DNA from: Oceanibaculum indicum P24
Lineage (GTDB): Bacteria; Pseudomonadota; Alphaproteobacteria; Oceanibaculales; Oceanibaculaceae
Assembly: GCF_000299935.1 (NCBI RefSeq)
Contig: NZ_AMRL01000005.1
Location: 104,523-168,522, forward strand
DNA length: 64,000 nucleotides
Reading direction: 5' to 3'
The position numbers and the translations under genes are program-made. Shown here one piece after another: positions 27,652-36,804 of the stretch (positions within the stretch are counted from its first letter, which is position 1; each line of letters opens with the position of its first letter). Under the pieces are notes generated by a model, which ran no database searches, was not told the origin of the DNA, and saw only the letters and a list, made by a program, of their open reading frames with translations.

Positions 27652-29798
27652 TGGAAGAGACGCTGCCCGCGCTGCGACGGCCGCGTGCCCTGAACCCGCA
27701 TCCCCGCGAAGCGTCCACCGCCTTCACGCTGCGCGACATCCTCGTACAGGCTTTCTATGCCTGGCGGCCGATCCTGGCGGCCTTCCTGCTGGTCTTTGCG
27801 ATTGGCCTCGCCGCCGCGATCCTGACCAAGACCCGCTATACGGCGGAAGGCAGGCTGCTGGTCGTGGCCTCCCAGGAAGCGCCGGATCGGGCGCTGGGCG
27901 CAGGCGCGCTGGCATCCTCCCTCGTCACGGTGGACAGCCAGAAGATCGTTCAGACCGAGATCAACCTGCTGGTCAGCGAAGCGGTCGTCCGCTCGCTGGT
28001 CGGCACGCTGGAGCCGGACTGGATTTATCCCGACCTGGTCGAGGAAAGGCTGTTTGGCCTGCTGCCGCCGCATCCGCGTGCGGAACTGGTTGGCCGGGCG
28101 ACCCAGCGTATTCTGGAGAGCCTGAGTGCCGAGGCTGGTGCCAACTCCAACATCGTGCGCGTGACCTTCGCGCATCCGGACAGGGAGGTGGCGGCTCTGG
28201 TCGTGAACGACCTGCTGCAAACCTACCTGGCGCAGCGCCGTACCATCTTCAAGAACAACCAGTTCGACCTGCTGACCGCGGAAATGCAGCGCAACAAGCA
28301 GGAATTGCAGAAGGTGCGCGACGAGATCGACACCATCAAGCGCGACTTCCAGATCGTCAATATTGAGCAGGAAATCCTGCTCATCGCCAATACCGTCGAT
28401 ACCATCCGGGCGCGGCAGCGGCAGACGCGGGAACGGCGGGTCTCGCTGTTCGCCCAGATCGCTGAGACCAAGCAGAAGGTGGCCTCGCTGCCGGAGCAGG
28501 TCTTCGATTTCGTGGAGACCAGCGACCAGTCGCCTAACATCGACGACAAGAATGTGCTGCTGCAGCTGGAGCTCCAGCGCGACCAGATGCGCGCCTATTT
28601 CAAGCCGGACTATCCGCCGCTGCAGGAGCTGGAGCAGAAGATCGAGACGGTGCGCAAGGCCATCGCAAGCGACGAGCGGCCGAACTTCACGACGCTGCGC
28701 CGGGTGCGCAACCCCACCCATGCCTTCCTGTCCGACCATCTGGCGCAGCTTGAGATCGAGATAAGCGCCACGGAACAGCAGCTTGCGGAACTCGCCCGGC
28801 AGCATGATGAGAGCCGGGAGCGGATGGATGTCATCCGTACCGCCGACATGCGGCTGCAGGAGCTGGAGCAGCGGCGCGGCGTGCTGGAGACGATCCAGCG
28901 CGACTATGTGCTGCAGATCGAATCTGCCTGGCTGGACCGCATCGCCGCCGAGCAGCGCGACAAGAATGTCAGCGTCGTGCAATGGGCCTCGCCGCCCGTC
29001 TTCGGGCGCTCGAGGGCGCCGGGTCTGATCGCCGCCGGCCTGGTCGGCGGGCTGCTGTTCGCTACTGCCGTCGGCTTTGCCGTCACCCGGCTGCGGCCGG
29101 TCTTCATCCTGCCGACGGAAGCGGAGCGGCGGCTTGGCATTCCGGCGCTCGCCAGCCTGTCGGAAACCGGCGGCAATGACGGGCTGCCGCAGGCCCAGGA
29201 TGCCATCGCCTTCCTGGCGACAAGGCTGGCGGAATTCTCCGTCGATGGTGAGCGGCTGAAGCGACTCCAGATCGTCGCCGATACCGACAGCGCGGACCTG
29301 CCGCGCATCGCCGCCGCCCTGTCCAGCGAGTTTGCGCTGAACCATGGCCGCAATGTGCTTGTGGTCGACCTCAGCGAAAACGGCAATGCGGTGCTGCGGC
29401 TCATGCCGCCGGGCGAGAGCGGCGCGCGGGAAACCGTGCGCGACCTGGAGATCGTGGAGACCAGCATGCAGGGGCTGTTCGCGACCAGGGGCGCGCAGAA
29501 TTCGGCGCTGGCCCACCTGCGTACGCCGCTGCCGGAACTGCGCGAGACGCTGAGCGAGCTTGGGCAGCGTTTCGACATGACGGTGATCCTGGCGCCGCCG
29601 CTGAACCGCGACCCGATTGCGCAGCGTCTGGCGGCCCGTGTCGATGCCAGCCTGCTGGTGCTGGTCGCTGACAAGACACGGGTGATGTCCGCCGTGCGGC
29701 TGCGCGATGCCCTGCTGGAAGCCGGTGGCGATCTTCTGGGCTTCGTGATGAGCGGCCGGCGCTATTATGTTCCAAGAGCCATCTACCGGCGGCTGTGA
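27648..29798 (+). CDS. Wzz/GumC-type chain-length regulator with degenerate kinase domain
   Basis: 716-aa inner-membrane polysaccharide co-polymerase. TM1 at about 35-57, long periplasmic coiled-coil region (about 150-420), TM2 at about 455-478, then a cytoplasmic domain shaped like a bacterial tyrosine kinase. That domain looks catalytically dead: the P-loop position reads VADTDSADLPRIAAALS with no GKS/GKT, Walker A' is VLVVDLSENGNA, and Walker B reads VILAPPLNRD without the usual IDTPP Asp. The C-terminus keeps RRYYVPRAIYRRL with three Tyr. Start overlaps the FkbM stop. It should set polymer length with the export protein encoded next. Confidence 0.9.
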   Translation: MMEETLPALRRPRALNPHPREASTAFTLRDILVQAFYAWRPILAAFLLVFAIGLAAAILTKTRYTAEGRLLVVASQEAPDRALGAGALASSLVTVDSQKIVQTEINLLVSEAVVRSLVGTLEPDWIYPDLVEERLFGLLPPHPRAELVGRATQRILESLSAEAGANSNIVRVTFAHPDREVAALVVNDLLQTYLAQRRTIFKNNQFDLLTAEMQRNKQELQKVRDEIDTIKRDFQIVNIEQEILLIANTVDTIRARQRQTRERRVSLFAQIAETKQKVASLPEQVFDFVETSDQSPNIDDKNVLLQLELQRDQMRAYFKPDYPPLQELEQKIETVRKAIASDERPNFTTLRRVRNPTHAFLSDHLAQLEIEISATEQQLAELARQHDESRERMDVIRTADMRLQELEQRRGVLETIQRDYVLQIESAWLDRIAAEQRDKNVSVVQWASPPVFGRSRAPGLIAAGLVGGLLFATAVGFAVTRLRPVFILPTEAERRLGIPALASLSETGGNDGLPQAQDAIAFLATRLAEFSVDGERLKRLQIVADTDSADLPRIAAALSSEFALNHGRNVLVVDLSENGNAVLRLMPPGESGARETVRDLEIVETSMQGLFATRGAQNSALAHLRTPLPELRETLSELGQRFDMTVILAPPLNRDPIAQRLAARVDASLLVLVADKTRVMSAVRLRDALLEAGGDLLGFVMSGRRYYVPRAIYRRL

Positions 29799-29806
29799 GG
29801 CGGCAC

Positions 29807-30574
29807 ATGGCATTCATTCTGCAGAAGATCCGGCGGCCGGCAGCGTGTCTCGCGCTGGCCATGCTGTTGCTGACGGGCCTTGCGGCCTGCGGCACGGACC
29901 AGAACCTCAGCCCGCGCGAAACCGCTGCCAGCCGGTTCGCCGCCTGGAGTGACGACGTGCCGGAGTATCGCCTGGGCAGCGGCGACACGGTGCAGGTCAG
30001 CTATCTCTTCACCCCGAATCTGGATCAGGAGGCGCTGGTCGCGCCCGATGGGACGATCACGCTGCGTCTTGCCGGACGCCTGCAGGCCGAGGGGCAGACG
30101 GTCGAGCAGCTGAACCAGGCGGTGACCGAGGCCTCGGCGAAATGGATGCGGCAGCCGGTGACGCGGGTCGCGGTGCGCGAGGCGCGGTCGGCGCGCATCT
30201 ATGTCGGCGGCCAGGTCGGGCGGGCCGGGGCAATTCCGCTGGATCGCCGCATCGGCGCGCTGGAAGCCGTGCTGCTGGCGGGCGGCTTCACCGATGAGGC
30301 CCGCACCAGCGAGGTGGTGCTGATCCGGCGCAGCCCGGATGACAGCCCGATGCTGCGCACGCTCGATCTGCAGGATTTCATCCAGACCGGCGGGGCGGAC
30401 GGCACCATCCCGCTGGCCGCCGGCGACATTCTCTATGTCCCGCGCAGCGGCATTGCCGAGGTCAATCTCTGGATCGACCAGTTCATCAACAAGGTGCTGC
30501 CGTTCCAGCGCAGCGCGAACTTCACCTATACGGTCACGCGGAACGGGACCGGCACCGGGACAGTCTTCCCGTGA
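29807..30574 (+). CDS. Wza-type polysaccharide export lipoprotein
   Basis: 255-aa outer-membrane export protein. The signal peptide ends in L-A-A-C, a lipobox. The polysaccharide export domain (about 45-125) has EYRLGSGDTVQVSYLFTPNL and GTITLRLAGRLQAEG; an SLBB-like domain follows (about 130-220; IYVGGQVGRAGAIPL, LLAGGFTDEA). ATG 29807 has GAGG at 6 nt, better than the GTG at 29795. It lies 8 nt after the wzz gene, and the pair would form the trans-envelope export machine. The length is short compared with E. coli Wza (about 380 aa) but normal for GumB/ExoF-like forms. Confidence 0.92.
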   Translation: MAFILQKIRRPAACLALAMLLLTGLAACGTDQNLSPRETAASRFAAWSDDVPEYRLGSGDTVQVSYLFTPNLDQEALVAPDGTITLRLAGRLQAEGQTVEQLNQAVTEASAKWMRQPVTRVAVREARSARIYVGGQVGRAGAIPLDRRIGALEAVLLAGGFTDEARTSEVVLIRRSPDDSPMLRTLDLQDFIQTGGADGTIPLAAGDILYVPRSGIAEVNLWIDQFINKVLPFQRSANFTYTVTRNGTGTGTVFP

Positions 30575-31356
30575 CAGAGGGGGCGATCCCGGAAGATTCC
30601 CTCTTCGGCACGCCGATCGCGCTACTGGACGTACCGGGCGCTGCTGCCGCCATCATGGCGCGGCCGGCGGAGGCGCGCTTCGCCTATGTGGTCACGCCGA
30701 ACGCCCAGCATCTGGTGCAGCTCGACCGGGGCGATGCGGCCTTCCGCGCCGCCTATGACGGCGCCTGGCTGCGGCTGTGCGACAGCCAGATCGTGCGGCT
30801 GGTCGCCCGGCTGCTGTTTCGGCGCGACCTGCCGCTGTGCGCCGGCAGCGATCTGACGGCCGCCCTATTCGCGCAGCATATCCGCCCGGAGGACAGCCTC
30901 TGCGTCATCGGCGGCGATGCCGAGCTGGAGCGCCGGTTGCGCGAGAAATATGGCCTGCGCAACCTGGCCCGGCACGAACCGCCGATGGGCTTCATGGCCG
31001 ATCCGGCGGCGGTACAGGCCTGTATCGATTTCATCGAGGCGCATCCCAGCCGGCTGGTCTTCCTGGCGGTCGGCTCGCCGCGCTCGGAGCTGCTGGCGTA
31101 TCGGGTGCGGGCACGCGGCAAGGCCACGGGCACGGGCCTGTGCATCGGCAGTTCGCTGCATTTCATCACCGGGCTGGTGCCGCGCGCGCCGCTGTGGATG
31201 CGCAAATGGGCGCTGGAATGGCTGTTCCGGCTGTTGCGCGCGCCGCGCAGCCATGCCCGCCGTGTGTTCGTCGATTCGCTGCCTTTCCTGTATATTGCCG
31301 TGAAGCAGAGGCTGATGCCGGCGCGGCGACCGGACGTGCCGCCGAAGGAGCGTTGA
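30571..31356 (+). CDS. WecG/TagA/CpsF-family glycosyltransferase
   Basis: 261-aa GT26-type glycosyltransferase. Family features are YVVTPNAQHLVQLDR (normally VTPN followed by H), the DSQIV stretch in GAWLRLCDSQIVRLVARLL, SLCVIGGDAEL and FLAVGSPRSELLA. It adds a sugar to the lipid-linked intermediate made by the initiating phosphotransferase. The GTG start overlaps the wza stop (GTGA). It is the only dedicated glycosyltransferase visible in this cluster, so other transferases must be encoded elsewhere or the repeat unit is very simple. Confidence 0.9.
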   Translation: MTEGAIPEDSLFGTPIALLDVPGAAAAIMARPAEARFAYVVTPNAQHLVQLDRGDAAFRAAYDGAWLRLCDSQIVRLVARLLFRRDLPLCAGSDLTAALFAQHIRPEDSLCVIGGDAELERRLREKYGLRNLARHEPPMGFMADPAAVQACIDFIEAHPSRLVFLAVGSPRSELLAYRVRARGKATGTGLCIGSSLHFITGLVPRAPLWMRKWALEWLFRLLRAPRSHARRVFVDSLPFLYIAVKQRLMPARRPDVPPKER

Positions 31357-31362
31357 ACGGCC

Positions 31363-32709
31363 ATGCCCCAGGGGGTGCAAAAGCTGGCGCAACAGGGATG
31401 GCAGCAGGAGACTCATCCGGACGGGCGGATCGTCCTGCTGCCTGCCGGTCGTGTGCTGCTGCTCGATGGCGATTCCGGCGCGGCGGATCACAAGGCCGAG
31501 GCCGGCCAGACCGCAGTGTTCCTTGCGCTGTTGCTCGCCCTGCCGATGTTCGGGCAGAGCTTCCACTACATGATCGACGTGCCGCCACTCTATTTCCTGT
31601 CCAAGGCCTGGCCGATCCTGACCGCACCGCTGGCGCTGTACGCGCTGGTCCGGCTGTCGCTGCCGCTGCTCGTACTCTATGGCGTCCTGGTGGCCTATGT
31701 GCTGGGGCTGACGCCGCTGCTGTCGATGATCTATTTCGGCACCGGCCTTATGGACGCTCTGGCGACCACCGCCAAGACCCTGCCCTTCCTGTATTATTTC
31801 TCGGCGCTGGGGCTGCTTCTGCTGCTGCGCCCCCGGCCGGAGACGGTGGTGCGGGCGGTGCTGTGGCTGGGGGCCGCGACCTTCATCGCGATGGCGCTGC
31901 TGTGGGTCGTGATCCCGGCCGATTTCTACAAGGCCGACCCGGCGCAATCGAAGCTGTTCCTGCTGGAGGCCGAGCGCGGCTACCGCATCTTCATGCCGAT
32001 GTTCTTCGGCACGATTTTCATCTTCTACCTGACGCGCCGTGTCTTCGCCCGGCAGGAGCTGGCGACCATCCTGGTGCTGCTGGTCTGCTTCGCCCTGATG
32101 GTGATGATCTACAAGCAGCGCACGGTCATCCTGGCGGTGCTGCTGACCGTGGGGCTGATCGCGCTTGCCGCCAGTTCCGGCTGGCGGCGCGGGCTGCTGC
32201 TACTGTTCGGCACGGCGGGCGGGCTGCTGGCGGCGGGCCTGATCTACGCGCAGTTTCTGGAGCGGATCGAGGAGGCGCTGGGCGCCTCGCTGACCATCCG
32301 GCAGCTGTCGATCACCATCGCCACCGATTACGTGCTCAGCAACCCGCTGGTCATGTGGTTCGGCGCCGGCTCGGTCACCCGGCTCAGCGACAACAATCTG
32401 CAGACGATTCTGGGCAACGCCCATTTCTACCTGGCGGATATTGGCTGGCTCGGCATCGTCTTCGAATATGGGCTGATCGGCGCCAGCCTGATTCTCGCAG
32501 TGTATCTCGCCTCGCTGCGCCGCATCCGCCGAATCCAGGAGGCGACACATTATTCCATGATAACCGCCGCGCTGGGCGACCATATCGTGCTGATGCTGAT
32601 CACCTCGCTGGTCTATTCGCTGGTGTTCACGCCCGGCGAGATGGCGACCGCTCTGGCGCTGGCAACCTATCTGGGGCTGCACAGCGACACATCGGTCCCC
32701 CGGCCCTAG
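31363..32709 (+). CDS. Wzy/O-antigen-ligase-like membrane protein
   Basis: 448-aa polytopic protein with about 11 TM helices and a soluble N-terminus of about 48 residues. The late segment FGAGSVTRLSDNNLQTILGNAHFYLADIGWLGIVFEYGLIGA, a long loop with His between helices followed by WLGxxFEYGLIG, is characteristic of O-antigen polymerases/ligases. Position 6 nt after the wecG gene at the end of the operon supports a role as Wzy polymerase. Sequence in this family is too divergent to separate polymerase from ligase. Confidence 0.82.
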   Translation: MPQGVQKLAQQGWQQETHPDGRIVLLPAGRVLLLDGDSGAADHKAEAGQTAVFLALLLALPMFGQSFHYMIDVPPLYFLSKAWPILTAPLALYALVRLSLPLLVLYGVLVAYVLGLTPLLSMIYFGTGLMDALATTAKTLPFLYYFSALGLLLLLRPRPETVVRAVLWLGAATFIAMALLWVVIPADFYKADPAQSKLFLLEAERGYRIFMPMFFGTIFIFYLTRRVFARQELATILVLLVCFALMVMIYKQRTVILAVLLTVGLIALAASSGWRRGLLLLFGTAGGLLAAGLIYAQFLERIEEALGASLTIRQLSITIATDYVLSNPLVMWFGAGSVTRLSDNNLQTILGNAHFYLADIGWLGIVFEYGLIGASLILAVYLASLRRIRRIQEATHYSMITAALGDHIVLMLITSLVYSLVFTPGEMATALALATYLGLHSDTSVPRP

Positions 32710-32829
32710 CGCGTCAATAAGGCCTAGATTGCGTCCACCCCCCGCTATCGGCTACAAAGCCTGCGCTGGGCGGCCCGCGGTACAGGCCGCCCTACCGTCT
32801 TTCCCGAAGAAGTGTGAGTGAGGAGCGGC

Positions 32830-34512
<1,683 letters not shown>

Positions 34513-34553
34513 TCGCCGGTTGGCTTCAGGCAAAAGGGCAATAGGGCAAAAGG

Positions 34554-34585
34554 AAAGGGCGGATGGAGAACCATCCGCCCTTTTT
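34554..34585 (+). terminator. Intrinsic terminator after ettA
   Basis: A perfect 10-bp stem GGGCGGATGG-AGAA-CCATCCGCCC (34557-34580) is followed by TTTTT, 41 nt after the ettA stop. AAA precedes the stem, so it may also act on leftward ecfG transcripts, which end at 34631. Confidence 0.9.
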
Positions 34586-34630
34586 GCTGTGTGAGGCAGC
34601 AAGGGTAATCTCTTAGCCACTCAGGGCCGG

Positions 34631-35140
34631 TCAGGCGGCCTGGCTGCGTGCGGCGGGGCGCTCGCGGGCTTCCATGACCTGCGCCAGTTCGGCGCGGGCG
34701 CGCGACACGCGGCTCTTGATCGTGCCGACGGCGCAACCGCAGATCTCGGCGGCATCCTCATAGCTGAAGCCGCTGGCGCCGACCAGGATCAGCACCTCGC
34801 GCTGGTCGGGCGTCAGGGTCTGGAAGGCGCGGTCGAAATCGCGCACATGCAGCTTCACTTCCTGCACGGCCGGGGTGGACTGGCTCAGCGCGCGATCGTC
34901 GATCGGCTCCATCTCGAAGCGGCGCTGGCGCAGCTGATCGTAGAAGATGTTGCGCAGGATGGTGAACATCCAGGCCTTGAAGTTGGTGCCCATCTGGAAC
35001 TTGTCCTGCGCCTTCAGTGCACGCAGCACGGCATCCTGTGTCAGATCCTTGGCGCGATCCTCGTCGCGGCACAGCATGCGGGCGAAGGCCTGCAGGTGAG
35101 GAATGACGTCAACCAACTCATCCTGAAACGGGCGTGGCAT
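34631..35140 (-). CDS. ecfG: General stress response ECF sigma factor EcfG
   Basis: 169-aa ECF15-type sigma factor. Region 2 (about 10-80) shows DLTQDAVLRALKAQDKF and NFKAWMFTILRNIFYDQLR. Region 4 (about 105-155) shows LTPDQREVLILVGASGFSYEDAAEICGC and GTIKSRVSRARAEL, the DNA-recognition helix for the -35 GGAAC. The ATG at 35140 follows GGAGG at 7 nt. Neighbouring nepR and a phyR homologue identify the alphaproteobacterial general stress response. A terminator lies upstream (35215-35253), so it probably has its own promoter in 35141-35214, though I could not identify one. Confidence 0.93.
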   Translation of the reverse strand: MPRPFQDELVDVIPHLQAFARMLCRDEDRAKDLTQDAVLRALKAQDKFQMGTNFKAWMFTILRNIFYDQLRQRRFEMEPIDDRALSQSTPAVQEVKLHVRDFDRAFQTLTPDQREVLILVGASGFSYEDAAEICGCAVGTIKSRVSRARAELAQVMEARERPAARSQAA

Positions 35141-35214
35141 TCTCTGCCTCCGTTATTATTGATATCGAATAGACGATCTGATTACGCCGCCGACTCTGGG
35201 TGAGAGCATGGAAG

Positions 35215-35253
35215 AAAAAAGGCCATGTCGGGGCAACGCTCCCCGATATGGCC
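35215..35253 (-). terminator. Strong intrinsic terminator between nepR and ecfG
   Basis: A 13-bp stem with one internal mismatch (GGCCATGTCGGGG at 35221-35233, CCCCGATATGGCC at 35241-35253, 7-nt loop) is followed leftward by six T residues (AAAAAA at 35215-35220 on the plus strand). It sits 39 nt after the nepR stop and 75 nt before the ecfG start, so it would uncouple two genes that are usually co-transcribed. Confidence 0.88.
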
Positions 35254-35291
35254 ACAATGTCTCTTCCCGGATGTTTTGCCCGATGTGCCGT

Positions 35292-35627
35292 TTATTTTTT
35301 CGAACGGCTTTTCGATTTACCCGATATGTCTTCTATAAGAGTGGAGATTTCGTCGGGCAGCGGCTGCTCCACGATCCCGTCATACATCTCTTGCAGATAG
35401 GCATCGACCCAATGCGCGAAATGCGGGTCGGCACCATTCTCACCCTGGGGGGGCTCCCCCCGGGAGGCGTCAGCCTGAGGGCGGGGTGCCGGCCTTCGTT
35501 CACTGGCCTGCCGTGACCGCGCCATCGCCGTGCCCGTTGCGGGGCGGCTGTAAACAAGTCTCAGATAGGGGGCTCGCTCTGTCATCGGCTGCATCTGTAA
35601 TGGCGTGGCCAGAGGGTTCATCGGCAT
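35292..35627 (-). CDS. nepR: Anti-sigma factor NepR
   Basis: Anti-sigma factor that holds EcfG inactive. The diagnostic core is at the C-terminus: AYLQEMYDGIVEQPLPDEIS then TLIEDI, matching the two NepR helices joined by the EP-P-D turn, followed by a Lys/Ser tail. The frame is open to a TTG at 35723 and an ATG at 35708, but an EcfG-type promoter at 35691-35716 places transcription start near 35685, so I chose the first ATG downstream (35627, 111 aa). Starts at 35585 or 35525 (77 aa, nearest the usual 60-70) are possible; none has a strong Shine-Dalgarno. The low-complexity Pro/Arg-rich N-terminus is atypical. Confidence 0.82.
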   Translation of the reverse strand: MPMNPLATPLQMQPMTERAPYLRLVYSRPATGTAMARSRQASERRPAPRPQADASRGEPPQGENGADPHFAHWVDAYLQEMYDGIVEQPLPDEISTLIEDISGKSKSRSKK

Positions 35628-35690
35628 CTGCGGTGGCGGCAACGCAGGCTGTGCTTCTGCCAGCCGCTCTTCCGCATGTCCTGCCTGATT

Positions 35691-35716
35691 AACGCGATGG
35701 GCTTCCATCCTGTTCC
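35691..35716 (-). promoter_or_regulatory. EcfG-type promoter of nepR (GGAAC-N17-CGTT)
   Basis: On the minus strand GGAAC (35716-35712), 17 nt and CGTT (35694-35691) match exactly the known alphaproteobacterial EcfG consensus GGAAC-N16/17-CGTT. It lies upstream of nepR, where autoregulation by the sigma factor is expected. The match is read directly; activity is inferred. Confidence 0.8.
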
Positions 35717-35907
35717 GCAACAATCACCAGTCTGCCGCAAAATTGCCCTTGTTTGCCTTGGGGCAACCAAAATCCGGCATTAACGAAGATTAGCCACTTG
35801 GTCAGCGTCGATTGTTCGCGATGGGAATCTGGACCGGTGGTTGGGGATTTCAATGACATGCCGCAAGGCAGCATCGCGTAAGACGGCCTGACAAAGGAGC
35901 GAACGAG

Positions 35908-36465
35908 ATGATGTCCCATAGTACCGATCTGACGGAGGCTCTTCCCTATCTGCGGCGCTATGCGCATGCCCTTTCGGGCAGCCGCTCCAGGGGCGATGCC
36001 TATGTGAAGCTGTGCCTTGAGACCTGCCTGGAGGAGCCGCAGCGCCTGACCGGCATTGGCGGAACCAAGGTCCGGCTGTTTGCCCTGTTTCATGAGGTCT
36101 GGTCGGTGGTGGCGCTGACCCTGCCGCAGCTGGATGAGGATATGGCCGATGGTGTCGGTCTCGACGACCCGCTCGCCGACGGCCTGCAGAGCCTGCCCGC
36201 GCTGAAGCGTCAGGTTTTCCTGCTGGGGCGCCTGGAAGGCTTCTCGGCAATCGAGATCGCCACGATCCTGCATATCGACGAGGCTGATGCGCGCCGCCGC
36301 CTCGACGAGGCGACCGCGCTGCTACGCCGGCGCATGATCGACCGTCATCTGCTGCAGGGCGGTGCCGCCGGTGTGTCGGATGATGAAGACGCCTTCGATG
36401 TACCCTTGCAGGCACCGTCTTTCGTCCGCCGCACCGCTGACCGGGCGCCGGCCTTTCAGCAGTGA
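35908..36465 (+). CDS. PhyR-like sigma mimic lacking the receiver domain
   Basis: 185-aa protein matching the N-terminal sigma-like domain of PhyR: LPYLRRYAHALSGSRSRGDAYV (residues about 12-33), VRLFALFHEVWS, and a region-4-like helical part KRQVFLLGRLEGFSAIEIATIL. The recognition helix is acidic (HIDEADARRRLDEA) instead of basic, as in PhyR, so it should bind NepR rather than DNA. After about residue 148 there is only a 37-residue tail (GVSDDEDAFDVPLQ...) and a stop; there is no receiver domain and only 148 nt to the next gene. RBS AAGGAG at 8 nt. Divergent from nepR, exactly where phyR is expected. A degenerate ECF sigma factor is the alternative. Confidence 0.82.
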   Translation: MMSHSTDLTEALPYLRRYAHALSGSRSRGDAYVKLCLETCLEEPQRLTGIGGTKVRLFALFHEVWSVVALTLPQLDEDMADGVGLDDPLADGLQSLPALKRQVFLLGRLEGFSAIEIATILHIDEADARRRLDEATALLRRRMIDRHLLQGGAAGVSDDEDAFDVPLQAPSFVRRTADRAPAFQQ

Positions 36466-36522
36466 TGGTGTAAGCCCTGCCCATTGCCAGCCCGTTGCCG
36501 GCGTTATTTCTGAAGCGGCTGG

Positions 36523-36548
36523 GGAACGCGTTGACCGATCCCGCCGTT
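36523..36548 (+). promoter_or_regulatory. EcfG-type promoter of the small membrane protein gene
   Basis: GGAAC (36523-36527), 17 nt, CGTT (36545-36548): an exact consensus match with the same spacing as the nepR promoter. The predicted start near 36555 would give a leader of about 60 nt before the ATG at 36614. Confidence 0.8.
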
Positions 36549-36613
36549 AAGTCATCAGGATACCGTTAACGGCGCCAGAAACGGCGCCGGCAGCAAGCGA
36601 AAGGAATAACGCG

Positions 36614-36802
36614 ATGGGTATTGAGGTCGGCGGCCTTCTGGGCCTGCTTCTCCTGATCGCCAACATCTGGGCGATCGTCAATGTCGTTGGCAGTGGCGCG
36701 TCCACAGGCGGCAAGGTGCTTTGGATTCTGTTCATCCTCATCATGCCGCTGCTGGGCTTCATCGTCTGGCTGATTCTGGGGCCGCGCAGCGTGAAGGCGT
36801 AG
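36614..36802 (+). CDS. Small PLDc_N-type membrane protein, predicted stress-regulon member
   Basis: 62-aa protein with two TM helices (about 5-25 and 34-56) and the PLDc_N-like ending LLGFIVWLILGPRSVKA. Such proteins are small membrane modules resembling the N-terminus of cardiolipin synthases, without a catalytic domain. RBS AAAGGA at 9 nt. The exact EcfG promoter upstream predicts induction in the general stress response. Function unknown. Confidence 0.82.
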   Translation: MGIEVGGLLGLLLLIANIWAIVNVVGSGASTGGKVLWILFILIMPLLGFIVWLILGPRSVKA

Positions 36803-36804
36803 CG

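Noticed and set aside
27612..27660. Frameshift between the FkbM and chain-length genes
   Set aside because: The overlap is a normal ATGA stop/start junction; both proteins are complete.
32768..32792. Hairpin GGGCGGCC/GGCCGCCC between the polymerase-like gene and ettA
   Set aside because: Perfect 8-bp stem, but the following TACCGTCTTTCC is not a T tract, so I could not support a terminator for the polysaccharide operon.
35908..36465. Second ordinary ECF sigma factor
   Set aside because: The region-4 recognition helix is acidic and lacks the basic residues seen in EcfG (GTIKSRVSRAR), and the N-terminus matches PhyR; kept only as an alternative.
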